DNA of 64,000 nt from an uncultured Bacteroidales bacterium (GTDB lineage Bacteria > Bacteroidota > Bacteroidia > Bacteroidales > UBA932): positions 62,001 through 126,000 of the forward strand of contig CAMKSQ010000002.1 of assembly GCA_946415475.1 (NCBI GenBank), written 5' to 3'. The notes beneath the pieces were generated by a model. That model made no database searches. It was not told the DNA's origin and was given only the letters and a program-made list of their open reading frames with translations. A program made the position numbers and the translations under genes. Within the stretch, counting starts at the first letter, position 1, and the number at the start of each line of letters is the position of its first letter. Below, piece after piece: positions 62,401-64,000 of the stretch.

Positions 62401-62550
62401 GCCGCCAAACGGAGGCTGCTGGTCCTGCATATCATCAGAGGTACCACGGAAACGTACAACAGCTACCTGGGCTATTATGACGCCGCACCGGAGGGCGGCA
62501 ACGGCGGCTGGTACTTCTCCTACGAGAACCGCACAGCCTTCTGGCGATGA
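59404..62550 (+). CDS. DUF4906 family giant fimbrial (tip-like) lipoprotein
   Basis: 1048 residues. Signal peptide with lipobox LAVLSC. The N-terminal 340 residues are fimbrillin-like (VALRITTADTKSVLPSTLET, AYAFVNMGNV), and the rest matches DUF4906: an Ig-like part near residue 400, then long beta-rich repeats ending GGWYFSYENRTAFWR. Such proteins in fimbrial operons are candidates for the tip adhesin. It is the last gene before the terminator at 62559-62590 and lies 30 bases after the anchor gene. Confidence 0.82.
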   Translation: MKCIRCHLGAMLAFLAVLSCSRGTYVHDTFLDSQDQTGQVALRITTADTKSVLPSTLETAVKTLLVVICRDDDPSQWKSLYQQGDTPMNFQLQLKQAYTAYAFVNMGNVLPDIPRTEGGALDFPAFCYTISSYGQLTEDGLPMAGKLSLSDEELMSGSQFTLTVDRLMAKVLVNVDGVSMDEGCVYMRNVANTVYPFAAEADRRARSQAQIFDGNTDWEAFQGAESMNGRSQTLVFYVPENCQGQLLSTQMQWQKSADYMDDEEATLCTYVEFQAQKGGSQDGVSGPVTYRCYLGENTANEFSVARNAVYLAQLSLTWDGLFSGQTWRIDAEDLSDERRLRLSTQSRTLDASLSSLGNVRRDNAVSLYVNFSRDRGASWVEGAKDVNEWPFGWNLYVDGVLQPSGAASTAAGDIGWSYSSTSDLLTIQPGPSAVSGRTHTLQVLSADGRVASNVVSFAVGENPLVAIWKDNAAPRYVAQRGQIQCYDPDSGELFTDAAFYSTNPSKISIIDHCDGTADISILAPFEAGEAGIYLTDMDDGRRCDVDMEGLLPYWCFSNQNAVETYVDGEFSKLVIFSRTSATEGTELIQNRFKLSNSTYATGEYLNYSLVLSCLNPTVTSENDFIGLKNFTCSESGMTVDMRLKTFQGLTFGTTAQKAIDTIHVLGAARGNLDVTVKAWNPFYDYTSVKAGSLMNDYTLFQFPDNDYGWDATAYWSARSYSDTQSYTMAVPRILVENDAHTRLKAYFNDDGRAFGTAMLSGAPSRNSSTSMTYSMSGVKERDIVNHGAGQVDFNIDVVCPVDGSVLTRTFGYGYVRLHAFIYGEVYWTRSGQFHTAPNILHGNAIANGKGLFPGILSLQVASFISAPTWPYITASDGVDSDGEVLNMTRAIMEQDAGGGDLCLYPGLESPAPGWVGQNTHGEEAMWYLPEQIRQVASNKQAEFLKACVRRTMLPYTFSTSHSSIAGKEALYRHSETELHYDPTWGGTYTYSLPTRLESNAAKRRLLVLHIIRGTTETYNSYLGYYDAAPEGGNGGWYFSYENRTAFWR

Positions 62551-62558
62551 TGAAATGC

Positions 62559-62590
62559 AGCCATCGGATTATTGCCGATGGCTGTTTTTT
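62559..62590 (+). terminator. Terminator of the fimbrial operon
   Basis: AGCCATCGG (62559-62567) and CCGATGGCT (62575-62583) with a 7-base loop, then GTTTTTT. Its loop contains the TTG of the next promoter. Confidence 0.9.
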
Positions 62591-62601
62591 CATTATATTT
62601 G
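62572..62601 (+). promoter_or_regulatory. Promoter of the NlpC/P60 lipoprotein gene, overlapping the terminator
   Basis: TTG (62572-62574, in the terminator loop), 19 bases, TATATTTG (62594-62601), 5 bases before the ATG. Confidence 0.65.
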
Positions 62602-62606
62602 CAGGA

Positions 62607-63266
62607 ATGTTCCGTCGCCTTGTATATCTGACACTTACCGCCGTGGTGCTTCTCTCCTGCTCCACGACGCGGAAAGCTGCAACGGCTGCCAAGCAAGCGC
62701 CCCTCACAGATCCCGTAGAGATTGCCCGCTCGCAGCAGCGTGCCCAGGAAGTGGCGGATTCCATTGCGCAGGTTCGTTCCGGCGATGCAGCGGGACAGAC
62801 GGCCCCGTCGCAGATACCCGGGAAGAGCGCGAAAACATCGAAAGAAGAAGCCAGCGGGAAGAAGACGCTTGGTGACAAAGTGGTGGCCTATGCCCGGAAA
62901 TTCCTGGGTACGCCGTATAAACTGGGGGCATCGGGCCCCTCCCGCTTCGACTGTTCCGGTTACACCACGTACGTATTCAAGCACTTCGGCTATACAATTA
63001 CGCCTTATACCGGCGCTCAGTTCAAGGAAGGGCGGCCTGTCCACGGCTATGCCGACCTGCAAAAAGGTGACCTGGTGTTCTTTGGCAAGCGTGGCAGCGT
63101 GCGGGATATCGGCCATGTGGGCATCGTAGTTTCCGTCGATTACAACCGAGGCAGTTTCCGTTTCATCCATGCCTCCACCTCCGGCGGCGTGACGGAGAGC
63201 GAATCCACCCAGGCCTATTACATGATGCGCTATATCGGCGCTCGACGCATTTTGCCCGACGAATAA
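62607..63266 (+). CDS. NlpC/P60 (C40) peptidoglycan endopeptidase lipoprotein
   Basis: 219 residues from the ATG at 62607; the frame upstream covers terminator and promoter. Lipobox LLSCS near residue 17. A Ser/Lys/Ala-rich linker leads to the C-terminal C40 domain (about 100-215): catalytic Cys in RFDCSGYTTYVFKHF, His in DIGHVGIVVS and the third residue in FRFIHAST. It cuts the D-Glu to diamino-acid bond in peptidoglycan stem peptides. The -7 box to ATG distance is 5 bases, so the transcript is nearly leaderless. Confidence 0.92.
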   Translation: MFRRLVYLTLTAVVLLSCSTTRKAATAAKQAPLTDPVEIARSQQRAQEVADSIAQVRSGDAAGQTAPSQIPGKSAKTSKEEASGKKTLGDKVVAYARKFLGTPYKLGASGPSRFDCSGYTTYVFKHFGYTITPYTGAQFKEGRPVHGYADLQKGDLVFFGKRGSVRDIGHVGIVVSVDYNRGSFRFIHASTSGGVTESESTQAYYMMRYIGARRILPDE

Positions 63267-63281
63267 TTTTTATTATTTTTG
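63252..63281 (+). promoter_or_regulatory. Promoter of tmRNA
   Basis: TTG (63252-63254), 19 bases, TATTTTTG (63274-63281), overlapping the end of the NlpC/P60 gene. Confidence 0.8.
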
Positions 63282-63299
63282 CAGCCACGTTCAACCATC

Positions 63300-63694
63300 G
63301 GGGGTGTTTTGGTTTTGACAGCGCTGATGCTGGACGGTAAGCATGTCGGGCCTCGGAACCTGTCCCGTAAAACGCAGATTCCAAAAAATCAGTTGCCAAC
63401 AACAACTATGCACTCGCTGCTTAATTTGCCAAGCAAATTAGCTTAATCCGTCCCGCCAAGGCTGCGGGGCCGACGAGTATCCCTCGGAACTTCCGCCTCA
63501 TAAGGGCCGATCAAGGGGTATCATTCATTTGGGGCCGCTCCGGAGGACGCCTCTAAATCCGGCTAAGACTTAAAGGCTAAGGGAAGCTTCGCCCGCCTTC
63601 CGGCAGGGCTTCTTCGAAAACCAAAGGACGGATAAGCATGTAGAAAGCCGCCTGGTGCGACGTTTGGACAGCGGTTCGAGTCCGCTCACCTCCA
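63300..63694 (+). ncRNA. ssrA: Transfer-messenger RNA (tmRNA)
   Basis: The tRNA-like ends pair as GGGGGTG (63300-63306) with CACCTCC (63687-63693), with the T arm AGCGG-TTCGAGT-CCGCT just before. The tag frame starts at GCC 63395 and reads Ala-Asn-Asn-Asn-Tyr-Ala-Leu-Ala-Ala then TAA (63422-63424). The discriminator is A; the CCA is not encoded. It rescues stalled ribosomes with SmpB. It has its own promoter and terminator. Confidence 0.95.
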
Positions 63695-63697
63695 CCT

Positions 63698-63728
63698 TAA
63701 AAAAGGGCCCTTCGGGAGCCCTTTTTTC
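63698..63728 (+). terminator. Terminator of tmRNA
   Basis: AAAAAAGGGC and GCCCTTTTTT arms around a TTCG-containing loop, ending in a run of T. Confidence 0.85.
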
Positions 63729-63767
63729 GTGGAGGTGAAATCCGCCCACGTTACCCCACCCCAAACC

Positions 63768-63792
63768 CCTCCCTCGGGGAGGGGCTTTTTTC
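63768..63792. terminator. Hairpin with T-run between tmRNA and the next gene
   Basis: CCCCTCCC-TCG-GGGAGGGG then CTTTTTT. It could end read-through from tmRNA; a similar hairpin-repeat is common near Bacteroidota gene ends. Confidence 0.6.
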
Positions 63793-63839
63793 GTCATGCC
63801 CGACCTGTCTCCTCATCCCGGGCTTGACCCGGGATCTCC
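63792..63839. repeat. Family B interspersed repeats
   Basis: CGTCATGCCCGACCTG (63792-63807, shared with the copy in the YhiN-like gene) is followed by a CCTCATCCCGGGCTTGACCC unit (63811-63839) like those at 26765-26913. Confidence 0.75.
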
Positions 63840-63841
63840 TC

Positions 63842-64000
63842 CTACTTCATTGCCTTCACTACCGAGGCCTTAACGGTGAAGAAGTTGTTGGTGCCGGGGC
63901 TTAGGATGCGGTATTGCGACTTGTTGCCCCAGGAGGCGGGGCGGTCTTTGATTTCCATGTCTTCGCCGGTGTCGTTTGAGACGAAGGGGGCGATGACAGT
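63842..64000 (-). CDS. C-terminal end of a gene of unknown product (partial)
   Basis: The minus-strand frame is open from the right edge to a TAG at 63844-63842, giving the last 52 residues (including ASWGNKSQYRILSPGTNNFF and the end VKAMK). The start lies outside the window. The codon pattern and clean stop beside a repeat suggest a true gene end. No family is recognised from so short a piece. Confidence 0.55.
   Translation of the reverse strand, partial: TVIAPFVSNDTGEDMEIKDRPASWGNKSQYRILSPGTNNFFTVKASVVKAMK

Overview
The window is a piece of a Bacteroidales (phylum Bacteroidota) chromosome, most likely from an uncultured gut or rumen-type lineage. The sequence supports this in several ways. 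Promoters repeatedly fit the Bacteroidota form TTG-N19-20-TAnnTTTG. Secreted proteins carry Bacteroidales architectures: fimbrillin-like lipoproteins, BACON-like and Ig-like domains, DUF5686, DUF3575 and DUF4906. The recognisable housekeeping genes (kdsC, maf, mutY, gcvPA/gcvPB, lptG, tgt, obgE) match that phylum. I see no evidence for a named species.

Positions 1-11,600 form an accessory surface-protein block that is visibly richer in A+T than the rest. It holds a partial surface protein, three minus-strand transcription units each made of a 43-51 residue peptide gene followed at once by a large lipoprotein gene, and a lone tyrosine recombinase. Related short repeats lie at the 3' ends of two of the lipoprotein genes. 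The third lipoprotein carries a C-terminal DNA/RNA non-specific nuclease domain. This block is the best candidate for an undescribed system.

Positions 11,600-26,600 are mostly housekeeping genes: a DUF3467-kdsC-maf-mutY run, an MscS-type channel, serB, a CNNM/CBS protein, a YgjP-type metallopeptidase, a YhiN-like flavoprotein, rmuC, a heptose-nucleotide unit (hddA and a fused hddC-gmhB) behind a flavodiiron protein, and a DUF389 membrane protein. Two families of short interspersed repeats have landed at gene edges and, in two cases, in frame inside genes. Positions 26,600-27,560 contain tRNA-Cys, a repeat cluster and a probable small RNA.

Positions 27,586-46,700 centre on glycine. A divergent pair turns threonine into glycine (tdh, kbl). 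Two acyltransferases resemble the glycine-lipid enzymes GlsB and GlsA. A complete glycine cleavage operon (gcvT, gcvH, gcvPA, gcvPB) sits downstream of a TrkA/RyR-like membrane protein and an arginase-fold protein. Between them are a CDP-alcohol phosphotransferase, an SDR, a DUF5686 outer membrane protein, an AraC regulator, trmO and a SEC-C protein.

Positions 46,700-54,100 hold obgE, a PAP2 phosphatase, murF, dut, lptG, tgt, a nucleoside-type MFS transporter and a small zinc-finger protein. Positions 54,100-62,600 hold a fimbrial operon (SSB-like protein, DUF3575, OmpA-like lipoprotein, fimbrillin, FimB/Mfa2-like anchor, DUF4906 giant protein) behind a region with five copies of an 11-bp motif. 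The window ends with a NlpC/P60 lipoprotein, tmRNA and the C-terminal end of one more gene.
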